Translations under genes and position numbers: made by a program
In this document: positions 27,017 to 36,112 of the stretch, one piece after another
How the letters are laid out: every line of letters begins with the position of its first letter
How positions within the stretch are numbered: position 1 is the stretch's first letter
Source: an uncultured Acidobacteriota bacterium
GTDB lineage: Bacteria; Acidobacteriota; Terriglobia; Bryobacterales; Bryobacteraceae
Length of the DNA: 64,000 nucleotides
Assembly: GCA_902826605.1 (NCBI GenBank)
Contig: CADEFM010000003.1
Location: 1-64,000, forward strand
Direction: 5' to 3'
Notes under the pieces: model-generated
Told to the model about the DNA's origin: nothing
Seen by the model: the letters and a program-made list of their open reading frames with translations, nothing else
Databases searched by the model: none

Positions 27017-27586
27017 CTACTCTTCCATTAAAGGATCGATCGTTTGAAGCGACAGCCTTCTTATCCAGCGAGCCCCCTCATCTTTGGTTTCGGTGAGCGC
27101 AAGATACAGTTCCTGACCGCTTGTTAAGAGTACGAGCATGTCGCTGGCTAGGCGAGGTCTCACCCTCACCCACGCGGTCCAATGCGCCTTACCGCGTGTC
27201 TTGTTCAGGAGTGCCAAATCCGGTGGTCTCTTGAATACGGGGACTTCCGCGCCGCGGAATGTCCTATGTTTAGCGGAGCCCGTTGCGTCTCGACTCTGTA
27301 GGTCCCTCAGTTGATGTGAGATACCGCTGGATGGCGAGTCGTCTCCGCAGATCGAAACTTCGTAGCTGTTTCCCTCACGCTCTTTAGGGTGAACAGCCGT
27401 TCCGAAGATTGTGAGATCTGAGGAAAAGCAGTAGACTGGTTCCCGATCATCTAACTCAATCGCCACCTCAGGATGGTAGGCGTGGTGATTGATCGATGCC
27501 TCGGTTCGAATCTCATACCTCTCCACCCGTATTGCGACTCGGAAATACTCCTCGACCGGTCTCCGCGAGGCTTTATTGTGGGGCAT
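27017..27586 (-). CDS. hypothetical protein beside the tRNA-Ala att site
   Basis: A 189-residue soluble protein with no family I recognise. The ATG at 27586 (MPHNKASRRPVEEYF) has AGGAGC upstream and is preferred to the longer reading from 27649. It lies between the right island repeat and the tRNA-Ala fragment, outside both predicted elements, and may be an orphan from an earlier insertion. Confidence 0.5.
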   Translation of the reverse strand: MPHNKASRRPVEEYFRVAIRVERYEIRTEASINHHAYHPEVAIELDDREPVYCFSSDLTIFGTAVHPKEREGNSYEVSICGDDSPSSGISHQLRDLQSRDATGSAKHRTFRGAEVPVFKRPPDLALLNKTRGKAHWTAWVRVRPRLASDMLVLLTSGQELYLALTETKDEGARWIRRLSLQTIDPLMEE

Positions 27587-27768
27587 GAGCTTCTGCTCCT
27601 GATCAATTCGTTCAGTAGTTGGAAATGACAATAGTGTAGGAAGTGGCATAGGTTCTCACTCTGCGGTGGCGGGGAAAGTACGTCGACACATCCTGCAGGA
27701 GTCCCGCATTCGAGTACTAATTGGTCTCGCCAAACCAGCCTGGAGCCAACAACGCGTTGGGACTTCCT

Positions 27769-27818
27769 CTTCCATGGCATGGAAGAGGTCAAGGGTTCGA
27801 ATCCCTTCAGGTCCACCA
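27769..27818 (+). other. tRNA-Ala(GGC) 3'-half, attachment site of the conjugative element
   Basis: The sequence folds as the anticodon arm (CTTCC-ATGGCAT-GGAAG, anticodon GGC), variable loop, T arm with canonical TTCGAAT loop, acceptor 3' strand and CCA. No matching 5' acceptor strand or D arm lies upstream, so this is only the 3' half. A tyrosine recombinase gene starts its 3' end 74 bases away. This is the standard layout of an att site at one end of an ICE or prophage. A minus-strand frame reading KGFEPLTSSMPWK across it is spurious. Confidence 0.85.
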
Positions 27819-27891
27819 ATCCCATCAATCATATAGCCCCCTTCCGTGGTCCCGGCGCCGGAGCCGTTCCGCACAATTCCCGCATTTCAAT

Positions 27892-29022
27892 TCATCCAGT
27901 CTTCTTGAGCAGCCGAAGCTGCACCTTGCGGACCGCCTTATCCCGACGATCTAGACCAACCAGCGTGTAGGCGCTGGTCATCACTGGCTTCGAGTGCCCG
28001 GCTTGCGCTTGCGCCTCAAACGGCGAGGCTCCCTCTTCCTGGATCAACGTGAGATTCTGCCGGCGGAAGGTGTGCCAGCCGAATCCAGGGAAGTGAATAC
28101 CCAGCCGCACGGCCGCAGGCCGGAGTTCGTTCCGCAACAGTTGCCGATCGTCCATCGGCTTTCCGTTACGGTGGAAGACGTAATGGTCAGGACCGGCGGT
28201 AACCGGCTTCCACTTCCGATACTCTTCCAGCAGAACACCCAAGGACAAGACGCGGTGTGAGCGTTCCGATTTGGGTTCGTCCGTGTCACCCCGATAGTAG
28301 CGTTCCTCAACGCGGATCAAACCTCGATCCAGATCGACACAACGCCACTTCAGCCCGATAATCTCCGACACGCGCATCCCGGTAGAGATCGCGGTTTCAA
28401 CCATCAATCGCACGTCGTCCCTAAGCTCCCTCAACAAGAGACCAAACTGCTCATCGGAGAAGATGAGCTTCACTCGCTTGGCTCGCTTCCGCCCCAGCGT
28501 GGTTCGCAAGGCCGGATTCTTCTCTGTCCAATAACCCCAATCCGTGGCTTTTGTGTAGATCCCGGACAGGACCCCTTTTAGATCGTTCCGCGTCCACCAG
28601 GCTAGCCCGTCCGTAGCCTTGCGGTTTAGAAACGACTGTACGATGTCGTTTCGGACATCGCACAAACGCTTCTCTCCAAACTCCGGGAGGATGTGGTTCT
28701 TCAGCAGGGAGGTGTACTTCTGCTTCGGACCCGGAGCCAAGGTTGAGACGTGCTGGTCGAGATATAGCTTCACAAACTCACCAAAGGGGATCTGGTTCTG
28801 GATGGTGAACACCTGATCGTTCACCTTCTGCAGAATTTTGTCGCGCAGCCGCTCGGCTTGTCGCTTGGTCATCTTGTCGCATCTGCCGAGCCAATGTCGT
28901 TTCTCCTTTCGTTCAATCTGATTTGGCCCGGTCAATATCTTGACCCGGTACCGTACATACCAATATGGTTGCGGCCCCTCATGCTTGAGCACACAGGGCT
29001 GCTGAAATTCTCGTCTTGCCAT
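27892..29022 (-). CDS. int: tyrosine recombinase (phage-type integrase)
   Basis: A 376-residue site-specific recombinase. The N-terminal arm-binding and core-binding (SAM-like) domains precede the catalytic domain with TGMRVSEIIGLKW (first catalytic Arg), HTFRR (His and second Arg), AGHSKPV (His) and the tyrosine in TSAYTLV. The start at 29022 follows AAGGAGAACGA; the reading can extend to 29100. It faces the tRNA-Ala 3' half, and so probably integrates the element there. Confidence 0.92.
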   Translation of the reverse strand: MARREFQQPCVLKHEGPQPYWYVRYRVKILTGPNQIERKEKRHWLGRCDKMTKRQAERLRDKILQKVNDQVFTIQNQIPFGEFVKLYLDQHVSTLAPGPKQKYTSLLKNHILPEFGEKRLCDVRNDIVQSFLNRKATDGLAWWTRNDLKGVLSGIYTKATDWGYWTEKNPALRTTLGRKRAKRVKLIFSDEQFGLLLRELRDDVRLMVETAISTGMRVSEIIGLKWRCVDLDRGLIRVEERYYRGDTDEPKSERSHRVLSLGVLLEEYRKWKPVTAGPDHYVFHRNGKPMDDRQLLRNELRPAAVRLGIHFPGFGWHTFRRQNLTLIQEEGASPFEAQAQAGHSKPVMTSAYTLVGLDRRDKAVRKVQLRLLKKTG

Positions 29023-29471
29023 TCGTTCTCCTTGAAATGGCTCGACGAAGGTTGGCCTGGTGTCCAAGCTAGCACGCGGATCGGACGTAGTGCGCGTCAT
29101 GCCCTGATGGTGGTCTGGGTGAGTAGAATTCCCCAGCGAGTTGCTACGGGAGCGAACGTTCCGGGAGCAACGGTCAAGCGATAAATCTATGTGGGCGAAT
29201 CAACGTCCACTCAGCGGGGACATGCCACAGAAGGGGGAACCTGAGCATCGTCCCATCCCACAGCGGTCCAGTCGTGCTGGCCAACGGTCGTGCGCTTCTT
29301 GGCGGGGATAAGAATTGTGAACCAATATTTTTGTCCCCAGCGATAGTAGTGCTTCAGGCAGCGCAAGGCCCGTAAATTCGGGTTCTGCCCAATTCCTCAC
29401 CCTGTATAAACGCACAAAATGATCTCGGTGCCATCGTCTAACATCGCCTTGCACCTATGCGGAGTTGGACG
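29023..29471. other. intergenic region upstream of the integrase
   Basis: About 450 bases with no convincing gene; a minus-strand frame at 29200-29454 shows nothing recognisable. An interrupted inverted repeat (GTTGCT/AGCAAC around a central AACGTT, 29140-29171) lies upstream of the integrase and could be a regulatory or recombination-accessory site. Confidence 0.4.
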
Positions 29472-30029
29472 ATGCGAGAGGCGAAGCTTGTCCTCCAATG
29501 GGCCAAGACGCCAGAAGCTGAAAGACGATCTCTGAAAGACCTCGCAGGGGAACTTGGCCGCACCGCGGCAGCCGTCCAAGAGTTCCTCCGCAGGTCGCTC
29601 CCTCCGGGCGAGCGCCCTTGGCGCGAACGACCGAGGTGGAAGCCTCACGAGGTTGAAGCCCTCCAGAGCGGGAATCTACGCTGCCTCTCTAGGACGGAGG
29701 CGGCAGCGAAAAAGTATGCTGCCCGGCATCTCTCCACTGCGTCGGTTGACGAATCGGACACAGAGCATTGCAGTCTCACGGTAACCCAGGTAGCTGCTGA
29801 TCTCGGTATCTCTCGGGCAACTGTCTATAGATTCCTCGATCGCGGATTGCTCCGTCGATTCAAAGGCGGTATCGCGGAGACCTCATTCTCTGACCTTCTA
29901 CGCGAGCATCCAGAAGCAGTCCCGTATGCGCGACTTCCGCAGGCCAACAAGGAATGGCTCGTGCTTAACGGGTACTTCGATCCGAACCTGAGCGTCAAAC
30001 GCCCTAGCGTCCGTGGTCTACTCGACTAA
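29472..30029 (+). CDS. HTH domain protein, possible regulator or excisionase-like factor
   Basis: A 185-residue protein with two DNA-binding-like parts: an N-terminal SANT/HTH-like helical segment (about 1-70) and a central MerR/excisionase-type HTH with TVTQVAADLGISRATVYRFLDRG. GGAG sits 8 bases before the ATG at 29472; a second ATG is at 29457. Its position next to the integrase makes a directionality or regulatory role plausible but unproven. Its end overlaps the convergent DUF362 gene by 12 bases. Confidence 0.6.
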   Translation: MREAKLVLQWAKTPEAERRSLKDLAGELGRTAAAVQEFLRRSLPPGERPWRERPRWKPHEVEALQSGNLRCLSRTEAAAKKYAARHLSTASVDESDTEHCSLTVTQVAADLGISRATVYRFLDRGLLRRFKGGIAETSFSDLLREHPEAVPYARLPQANKEWLVLNGYFDPNLSVKRPSVRGLLD

Positions 30030-31007
30030 AGGGCGAAGTCTGGTGAACGAAGGAATCAGGTCGAATGGCTGCGCTATTTCACTGACCTGATCCCCAACCT
30101 CTTGGATACGGGACTGGCTGATGTTCCCAAGAGGAGTGGCCATCGCTAGGTGCTTCACGCGCAGCGGATCGATGCCCATTAAACGGCTGCAGGTGGCGTC
30201 AGCTGCGACCGGGTCATTCGCGAAAACCAGGCACCCCAGGGCTTTGGGCCTGCCATGTAAGGGGCCGTTGCCCTCCATCGCCACGATGCCGTCTGCAATA
30301 ACCAGTTGAACCGGAACGGACGAAGCGAGTTCGACGATCGAGTTCTCGATGCCCTCCCAATGGAGGACATTTTTGGGCCAACCGTAAATCGATCCAGGCA
30401 TCGCGCCAAATAGATTCTTGAGACTCAATGTCACCCCGGCCCAGTGATGAGTCTTGATCTTCGGCATCGAAACAACGATGTCCGCGCCGAGAATGGACTC
30501 CGGTAGCCAGAGTTCTTTTAGCCCTGTAGCATTTGTTGCAGGTGGCACACGGCGAACGGCGTCGAAGTTCAGGTCTACGAATTCGATTCTGCCGACATCC
30601 CGCAGTTCTTTCCCTAGCCCGCTTTCGTCAAGCAGCAGTTCGGTGTCACGGATATGGCCGGGGCCTTCGCCGACGACGACCGAAGCTGCGCCCATCGCTA
30701 GACAGACCTCCACTGTCGCGGCGATCAAATGCGGATGCGTGTTGATCGGAGCGAGAGGCGAATACTCCACGAGATTAGGTTTGAGCAACACGCGCTTCCC
30801 CTCGACCGCCGGACGCACCAGTCGCAATCCATCTCTCACGACGGAAAGGCAGCGCGTGTAAGAGTCGCACTTTAGCACCGCAACCGTGGATTTCGCTGGC
30901 GCCCGATGCGGAACTCGTAAGCCTCGGATTTGGTTCGCGGTGACCCCCGCCGTTGCGGCCAGCGCCGTCGCGCCCAAGGTCTTGTGAATGAGTTCCCGGC
31001 GATTCAT
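30018..31007 (-). CDS. DUF362 family protein with Tat-like signal
   Basis: A 329-residue DUF362 protein. The N-terminus MNRRELIHKTLGATALAATAG looks like a twin-arginine or Sec signal for export. Family landmarks are LLKPNLVEY, GEGPGHIRDT, PKIKTHHWAGVTLSLKNLFG and ADGIVAMEGNGP. The family has no settled biochemical role, and no ferredoxin-type cysteine cluster is seen. The start overlaps the upstream gene's stop by 4 bases (ATGA). Confidence 0.8.
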   Translation of the reverse strand: MNRRELIHKTLGATALAATAGVTANQIRGLRVPHRAPAKSTVAVLKCDSYTRCLSVVRDGLRLVRPAVEGKRVLLKPNLVEYSPLAPINTHPHLIAATVEVCLAMGAASVVVGEGPGHIRDTELLLDESGLGKELRDVGRIEFVDLNFDAVRRVPPATNATGLKELWLPESILGADIVVSMPKIKTHHWAGVTLSLKNLFGAMPGSIYGWPKNVLHWEGIENSIVELASSVPVQLVIADGIVAMEGNGPLHGRPKALGCLVFANDPVAADATCSRLMGIDPLRVKHLAMATPLGNISQSRIQEVGDQVSEIAQPFDLIPSFTRLRPLVE

Positions 31008-31858
31008 TGTGCTGAAGCCCTCCAATCGAATGCCGGCTCTTCGAGCGCCAAGAGACAAAGGGCCAACGTCCGCAGGGGCAGTTCGCCTCTGTTTGCGACT
31101 CGCGTGTGCAGTCGCTCTTGAAGCCCACCTACAGAGTCCGGCCAATGAGCGGCGAGCGCCATTACCGCCCACGCCAGTGAATAGGCTGAGGACAGTCTCT
31201 GGGCTCGATCCCAAAGATAGTCGAGCGCTTTCGAGATTGCTGGGTGGCTCGGCGTACTGCTCAGAGCCAAGAGTGCCATCGCTGTGAAATCGGGGTGAGG
31301 CTCCAGCGGAACACCCATAACAACCGAGTTGCCTGCGTTCCAGCCGCCCGCCGGACATCCTCGGTCCAAAATCATCTCCTCTGCGCAGCTCAGTCGCGCA
31401 GACTCCTTGCCGAAGGCTCTCCATGCCAGCAGTGCCATGGCGGTTGGTGCTACCCAGCTTATGGTCCCCTCGAACCACGGCCACCCAGACTTCAGCGGAT
31501 TAAAGCTAACGGCTCGATCGACCAGCCTGAACTTCCACTGCCAAAACCAATGAGATTCGATTCCCCGAACAGCCTCCAGCCAGGAGAATGCCTGATCAAT
31601 GCCCGCCTCCCGACCGATTCCCCCGCGCCTCAGCGCCAATAGGGCGAGGCACGTGTGAAACACAGACGGTGGTCCGTGATGGGCGTAAGGTGGCCAAGCC
31701 CCACAGGGAAGCTGTGATCCCGCCAACAGAGATGGCACTCGTCGAAGCGCGAGCGCAGCCAGACTCAACGCCTCGATCTCAATTACATGTTGAGTCGCGA
31801 GCTTGTGGAGAAGGTGTTCGCGGAGGTCCACAACGGATATACGAATGAGACGTGGCAT
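31004..31858 (-). CDS. alpha/alpha-toroid (prenyltransferase/squalene cyclase-like) protein
   Basis: A 284-residue protein built of helical repeats such as PTAMALLAWRAFG, DFTAMALLALSSTPSH and SLAWAVMALAAHWP, with GAWPPY and GGWNAGN turns typical of terpene cyclase/prenyltransferase toroids. The DXDD catalytic motif of cyclases is not evident, so an enzymatic role is doubtful. It is coupled by ATGA to the DUF362 gene. Divergent from the MoxR gene; 31859-32131 shows no gene. Confidence 0.6.
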   Translation of the reverse strand: MPRLIRISVVDLREHLLHKLATQHVIEIEALSLAALALRRVPSLLAGSQLPCGAWPPYAHHGPPSVFHTCLALLALRRGGIGREAGIDQAFSWLEAVRGIESHWFWQWKFRLVDRAVSFNPLKSGWPWFEGTISWVAPTAMALLAWRAFGKESARLSCAEEMILDRGCPAGGWNAGNSVVMGVPLEPHPDFTAMALLALSSTPSHPAISKALDYLWDRAQRLSSAYSLAWAVMALAAHWPDSVGGLQERLHTRVANRGELPLRTLALCLLALEEPAFDWRASAQ

Positions 31859-32131
31859 CGGGTACCTGCCCCGGTTCGCGCACTGGGATGTCGTTCCGTC
31901 TCAACTATGTGGATTGCCAGTCGTGTCCACCAGACGTTCTTGTTGGATGACCAACTGTTCGTTCTTATGGCACGTCCTCCGTGTACTGACGTCATCTCTG
32001 TGAGATGTCCTCGAATTCCTGCTTTCACGAACGATGTGAGCGAATTGGGCCTCGGGCTCGATCACCCTAGCCGGCATGAATACGCGAAACGTCCCTTCGC
32101 TGCATCGACAAGCGGCATTATCCTGCTGCTA

Positions 32132-33070
32132 ATGTTCGCCACAGTTGAGCAAGTCGCCGAGGGCCTCCAAGCCGCGGGTTATGCAACCGATCCGGTCTTG
32201 ATCCAAACCATCTGGCTCTCGTCGCAGATGCAGAAGCCGATTCTGGTTGAAGGCCCGCCCGGGACCGGGAAGACCTACTTGGCTCAGGCAATTGCTGCGG
32301 CAGCGCACACCGAAATGATCAGGCTCCAGTGCTTCGAGGGAATCACGGAGAAGCAGGCCATAGGGTGCTTCGACGAATCGCTGCAGCGTCTATTTCTTGA
32401 AACCCAAGGCAGCGCCATCGATCGCGAGTGGGAGAAGCTGCGGAACCAGCTTCATACTCTTGATTTCTTCACCGCTGGTCCGCTGTTGCAGGCTGTATTG
32501 CAACCGGCTTCGGTCGTGCTGTTGATCGATGAACTGGACAAGGTTGACCAAAAGTTCGAAGCGCTGCTCCTCGAAATCCTTTCGGACTGGCAGATCACGA
32601 TTCCGAAACTCGGGACCGTGCGCGCGAGGTCCGTTCCCGTCGTCGTGATCACCTCAAACCAGGAGCGCCGGCTGGGTGATCCACTGCGGCGACGTAGTCT
32701 TTACAAGCGGATCGAACATCCAGATGTGCAGAAGGAGGCGGAGATCCTCGATATCCGGACAATTGATGCCCCTCTCGAACTGAAGGCTCAGGCTGTCGGA
32801 CTTGCCCAAGCGTTACGCGGCTACAACCTCGTCAAGCCCCCGTCAATCGATGAAATCGTCCAGTTCGTGCGCGCACTGCAATTGTTAGGTCGAAATGAGA
32901 TCGTTCCTGCCGACCGCGACGTGTTGATGCCGTTCCTGGCCAAGACCGAGGAGGACGTCAAACGCCTGCTGCTGCGCGACGGCTTTGAAAGCCTGGTTGT
33001 GACGGCGTTGGACTATCGGGATCAGGCCCTTGCAGTGATGTCCCAAAACCTACAAAGGCGAACGGCATGA
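32132..33070 (+). CDS. MoxR-type AAA ATPase
   Basis: A 312-residue AAA+ ATPase of the MoxR/NorQ kind. It opens MFATVEQVAEGL, has Walker A GPPGTGKT (about 41-48), Walker B VVLLIDELDK and sensor VVITSN. MoxR proteins usually help assemble or activate metal enzymes or VWA proteins, but no VWA gene is present. It overlaps the lytic transglycosylase gene by 4 bases and so seems to be the first gene of the conjugation operon. The start at 32132 is set by family alignment; a longer in-frame opening to 31787 runs antisense to the toroid gene. Confidence 0.85.
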   Translation: MFATVEQVAEGLQAAGYATDPVLIQTIWLSSQMQKPILVEGPPGTGKTYLAQAIAAAAHTEMIRLQCFEGITEKQAIGCFDESLQRLFLETQGSAIDREWEKLRNQLHTLDFFTAGPLLQAVLQPASVVLLIDELDKVDQKFEALLLEILSDWQITIPKLGTVRARSVPVVVITSNQERRLGDPLRRRSLYKRIEHPDVQKEAEILDIRTIDAPLELKAQAVGLAQALRGYNLVKPPSIDEIVQFVRALQLLGRNEIVPADRDVLMPFLAKTEEDVKRLLLRDGFESLVVTALDYRDQALAVMSQNLQRRTA

Positions 33071-33549
33071 GCCGAACTCTGCTGTTGTTATCGCTGTGCA
33101 TCACAGTCGATGCGCAAACGCCAGAGCTGGTTCAACTCGCCGACTGGTGGGCCGTTCACTTCGGAGTTGAGAATGAATTGGTTCATGCCGTTATCGAAGC
33201 TGAATCAGCCTGGAATCCCAATGCGGTATCCGCCGCAGGCGCAGCCGGTCTGATGCAGTTGATGCCCGCGACGGCGGCGACCTTCGGTGTCAGTAATCGG
33301 TTCGATGTCGCCGAGAACATCCGCGGCGGCGTCGCGTACCTGGCGTGGCTGCGGGACGAATGTGACGGAGACCTCCGCCTCATCATTGCGAGTTATAACG
33401 CTGGCTTCGCCCGAGTACGACGGTTAGGGCTCAAGTTCCAGTCGGTCGCTGTCCACTCTTACGTCGAACGTGTCGCATTCCTCTACCGAAGAAATCGCTG
33501 GATCAGCCTCCTGCGGTTATCCCAGCCATCACAACAGGAGCATCGGTGA
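33067..33549 (+). CDS. virB1: VirB1-like lytic transglycosylase
   Basis: A 160-residue secreted protein. A cleavable signal peptide (about 1-17) precedes a lysozyme-fold SLT domain with catalytic Glu in VIEAESAWNP and the AAGLMQLMP and IASYNAG motifs. It locally opens peptidoglycan for the type IV secretion channel. ATGA overlaps link it to the MoxR gene and to the VirB9-like gene. Confidence 0.9.
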   Translation: MSRTLLLLSLCITVDAQTPELVQLADWWAVHFGVENELVHAVIEAESAWNPNAVSAAGAAGLMQLMPATAATFGVSNRFDVAENIRGGVAYLAWLRDECDGDLRLIIASYNAGFARVRRLGLKFQSVAVHSYVERVAFLYRRNRWISLLRLSQPSQQEHR

Positions 33550-34502
33550 AACGCACAATCTTACTTCTCGCGGTTTGTTTCCTCGATGGCCAGGGGCAGA
33601 CTCCCTTACGGCCACGAATCGTTCATCAGGCAAACGCGTCGCGCCCCAGTGTGATCCATCTGGCCCCTCGCTTCGCGACAGCGATCCGAATGCCGGACGT
33701 AGTCACATCCGTTGTGATCGGCGATCCCGCGAAATTCCTGGCCGAGCACTCGGAAAAGGAGCCGCGCCTGGTTTTGGTGAAACCGACCACAGAAGACATT
33801 GCTGAATCGAACCTCATTGTTACCACTGCGGGCGGCGCGCAAGCGACCTTCGCGTTGTACTCGGGAGGCGCGGGCACGCGGGAGATTGATTTTGTTGTCG
33901 AATACACTCCCCTCACAAGCGTCTGGATCCCAGAGACTCGTGAGATCGGTTCAACACCCCGAGTTGTCCGAAGCCCGATCGAACAAGAGATCCCCGCCGA
34001 GTTGGAAACAGAGAGTATCCTCACACTCCTGCTTCAGGGACAAAATGCGGTGTCGCTCCCCACGTTGTATGGTGAACGTGCACCTGTATCCGACACTGAC
34101 GGCGATTCGGTAAAAGCGGGAGTATCGTCGGTCCTGGAGCAGGATCGGGAACTACACGTAGCCTTCTCGGTGGTGAACTCGAGTTTCGGTCCAGTCGAAC
34201 TGCTCCCACCTCAAGTGCAACTCGCCGCCCGATTGAGTCGTGGATTCCCGATTCGCCGGACTCACTGGAGCGCGAGCCAGCAACTGCCTGTGAAGGCGTA
34301 TCTCTTGACTCCGAAACGGCTTTTGCCCGGCGAGAGGGCGGACGGAGTACTCATTGTTGACCGTCCGGCTTTCAAGCAATCCAACGAATCTCTTTTTCTC
34401 CAAGTTGCCCACACAGGAGCCGTGGACAAGCCGGCTCTTGCGCCAATCCCATTCGGAGGGACCCACGCGCCAGAAAGGAAGACACCTCATGAAAGACGAT
34501 AG
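33546..34502 (+). CDS. VirB9/TrbG-like type IV secretion protein (first copy)
   Basis: A 318-residue exported protein starting at GTG 33546, with a short signal peptide and an N-terminal domain resembling VirB9/TrbG (HLAPRFATAIRMPDVVTSVVIGDP, RLVLVKP). A beta-rich C-terminal half follows. It is adjacent to VirB10, as VirB9 usually is. A second protein with the same N-terminal layout is encoded at 49448-50350. Confidence 0.7.
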   Translation: MKRTILLLAVCFLDGQGQTPLRPRIVHQANASRPSVIHLAPRFATAIRMPDVVTSVVIGDPAKFLAEHSEKEPRLVLVKPTTEDIAESNLIVTTAGGAQATFALYSGGAGTREIDFVVEYTPLTSVWIPETREIGSTPRVVRSPIEQEIPAELETESILTLLLQGQNAVSLPTLYGERAPVSDTDGDSVKAGVSSVLEQDRELHVAFSVVNSSFGPVELLPPQVQLAARLSRGFPIRRTHWSASQQLPVKAYLLTPKRLLPGERADGVLIVDRPAFKQSNESLFLQVAHTGAVDKPALAPIPFGGTHAPERKTPHERR

Positions 34503-36006
34503 TTCTCCGGAAAGCAAGATGCCGACAGACGCAGGCCACCCACCTCTTCCAACTCCCGGCCCCGAGGATGTCAACGCAACGATCCCGGGCGCTGAGGTTG
34601 ACGAGGACCAAGGTCTCCTCGCGCGATTGCGTGCCAAGTTATCCACGCCTCGCACTGAACAGGATCGGGAGACGAAGACCAGTGAGCGCACACGCGCATT
34701 GGTGTTGCTGCTGGGCGGCATCGTCGCATGTGTGCTCCTGTTCTTTGCGCTCTTCACAACCGACGGTGGAGAGAGCCGCAAGGATCGCAAGTCGAAGCCG
34801 AACCTTGGCCGGCCGGAAACCAGCGCAGTAGCAGAGGGCTCAATTCGATCGCCTGTTCCACAACTCTCCGTCAATCCCGCGCAGCCTGAGGAGACGGTAG
34901 AACTGACGGAGAAGGACTTGCTGGCGACCATGCGGAACCGGGGTCCACAAGCATCGGCGGCGCCACCGCCCCCGGTGGTTCCGCCGTCTCAGAGCAACAA
35001 CATTGGGTCAGTGCGGTTCACCGACCCGGCCTTGGAGGAAGCGTATCGGAAGCAAGGCCTCACTCCGCCGCCACCGCGTACGGAGGCCACTGACTGGAAC
35101 GCTGCGATTCGCGACTACCAGCAGCGTCAGGCTGTAGCCGCGCCCGTGCCCGCTCCATCTGCGGCTGTGCCTGCGAAGCCAGCATTGAACGACTCGTTGG
35201 CGAAGTCGTCGCTTGTCTTCGTGAGGGCCAATCTTCCTACGTCGGCATCAGCCACTTCTATGTCAGTGCCAGTGGCACCGATGGGGATGGCGACACGCCT
35301 TCCAAACGGTTCTGCTCTGGTTGCGCGCCTTCAGAACGAGGTGAATTCGGCAGTGAAGGCTCCCGTAGTCGCGGTGATTGAGTACAACTACGAAAACGAT
35401 GGTCAACTGATCGTGCCCGCGGGTACGAAGGCCTACGGCGAATTGTCACAGGCAACTCCCCAGGGTTGGGTGACTATCAGCTTCAGCGAGTTGGAGGTTC
35501 CAGATGGTCGACGCCAGAAGATCAAGGGAACGGCAGTAGGACTGGACCGCCAAATGATACGCGGCGACGTGAATGGGAAGAAAACTGGAATCAAGGTCCT
35601 GACGCGCGCCCTTACCGGCGTCGGTACGATCGCGGCCTTTGCGGTGGGCGGGCGGAGTGCGAACGGGGGAATCGACAATTCGATCCTCCTCCGAGAGCGA
35701 GTGGCTTCCAACGTGGCGCTCGCCGGCGAACAGCAACTCGCGCAACTGGCCTACCAACAGAACATCGTCGTGACCGTGCCCGCGCGTACGCAGTTTTACT
35801 TGGTCCTGCAGGAAGAGGCTGCCGTCGCTGCTGAGCCGAGACCTAGCCCAACCGTCCCAACCTCCCCCGTGACCGCAGCGATCTCTGATCGCGAGCTCCA
35901 AGAACTGCTCCAAATCCGGAACGAAATGCGCGAGATGAGCCGGATGATGCAGCAGAGCATACAGACATTCCCGAGACCTGAGCCGCAGCAGCAAGAGGAA
36001 CAGTAG
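34489..36006 (+). CDS. virB10: VirB10/TrbI-like type IV secretion protein
   Basis: A 505-residue protein. A cytoplasmic N-terminus precedes one transmembrane helix (about 67-87, LVLLLGGIVACVLLFFAL). A proline-rich periplasmic linker follows, then the TrbI-like beta domain (about 285-470: QLIVPAGTKAYGELSQ, GWVTISFSELEVPDGR). It spans inner and outer membranes in the core complex. AAAGGAAG precedes the ATG, which lies inside the VirB9-like gene (14-base overlap). Confidence 0.88.
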   Translation: MKDDSSPESKMPTDAGHPPLPTPGPEDVNATIPGAEVDEDQGLLARLRAKLSTPRTEQDRETKTSERTRALVLLLGGIVACVLLFFALFTTDGGESRKDRKSKPNLGRPETSAVAEGSIRSPVPQLSVNPAQPEETVELTEKDLLATMRNRGPQASAAPPPPVVPPSQSNNIGSVRFTDPALEEAYRKQGLTPPPPRTEATDWNAAIRDYQQRQAVAAPVPAPSAAVPAKPALNDSLAKSSLVFVRANLPTSASATSMSVPVAPMGMATRLPNGSALVARLQNEVNSAVKAPVVAVIEYNYENDGQLIVPAGTKAYGELSQATPQGWVTISFSELEVPDGRRQKIKGTAVGLDRQMIRGDVNGKKTGIKVLTRALTGVGTIAAFAVGGRSANGGIDNSILLRERVASNVALAGEQQLAQLAYQQNIVVTVPARTQFYLVLQEEAAVAAEPRPSPTVPTSPVTAAISDRELQELLQIRNEMREMSRMMQQSIQTFPRPEPQQQEEQ

Positions 36007-36112
36007 TTATCACAGAAGTCTTTCTGCGGTAAGTCAAACTTTTCGCGGCATTGGTACTTCCTGTTACGGGCCGATTCAGATATTCTGAGGGTGCCCAAGG
36101 CGGGAAGCATCA

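Noticed and set aside
27451..27828. Frame with KGFEPLTSSMPWK
   Set aside because: It is the translation of the tRNA-Ala remnant on the opposite strand, a familiar annotation artefact.
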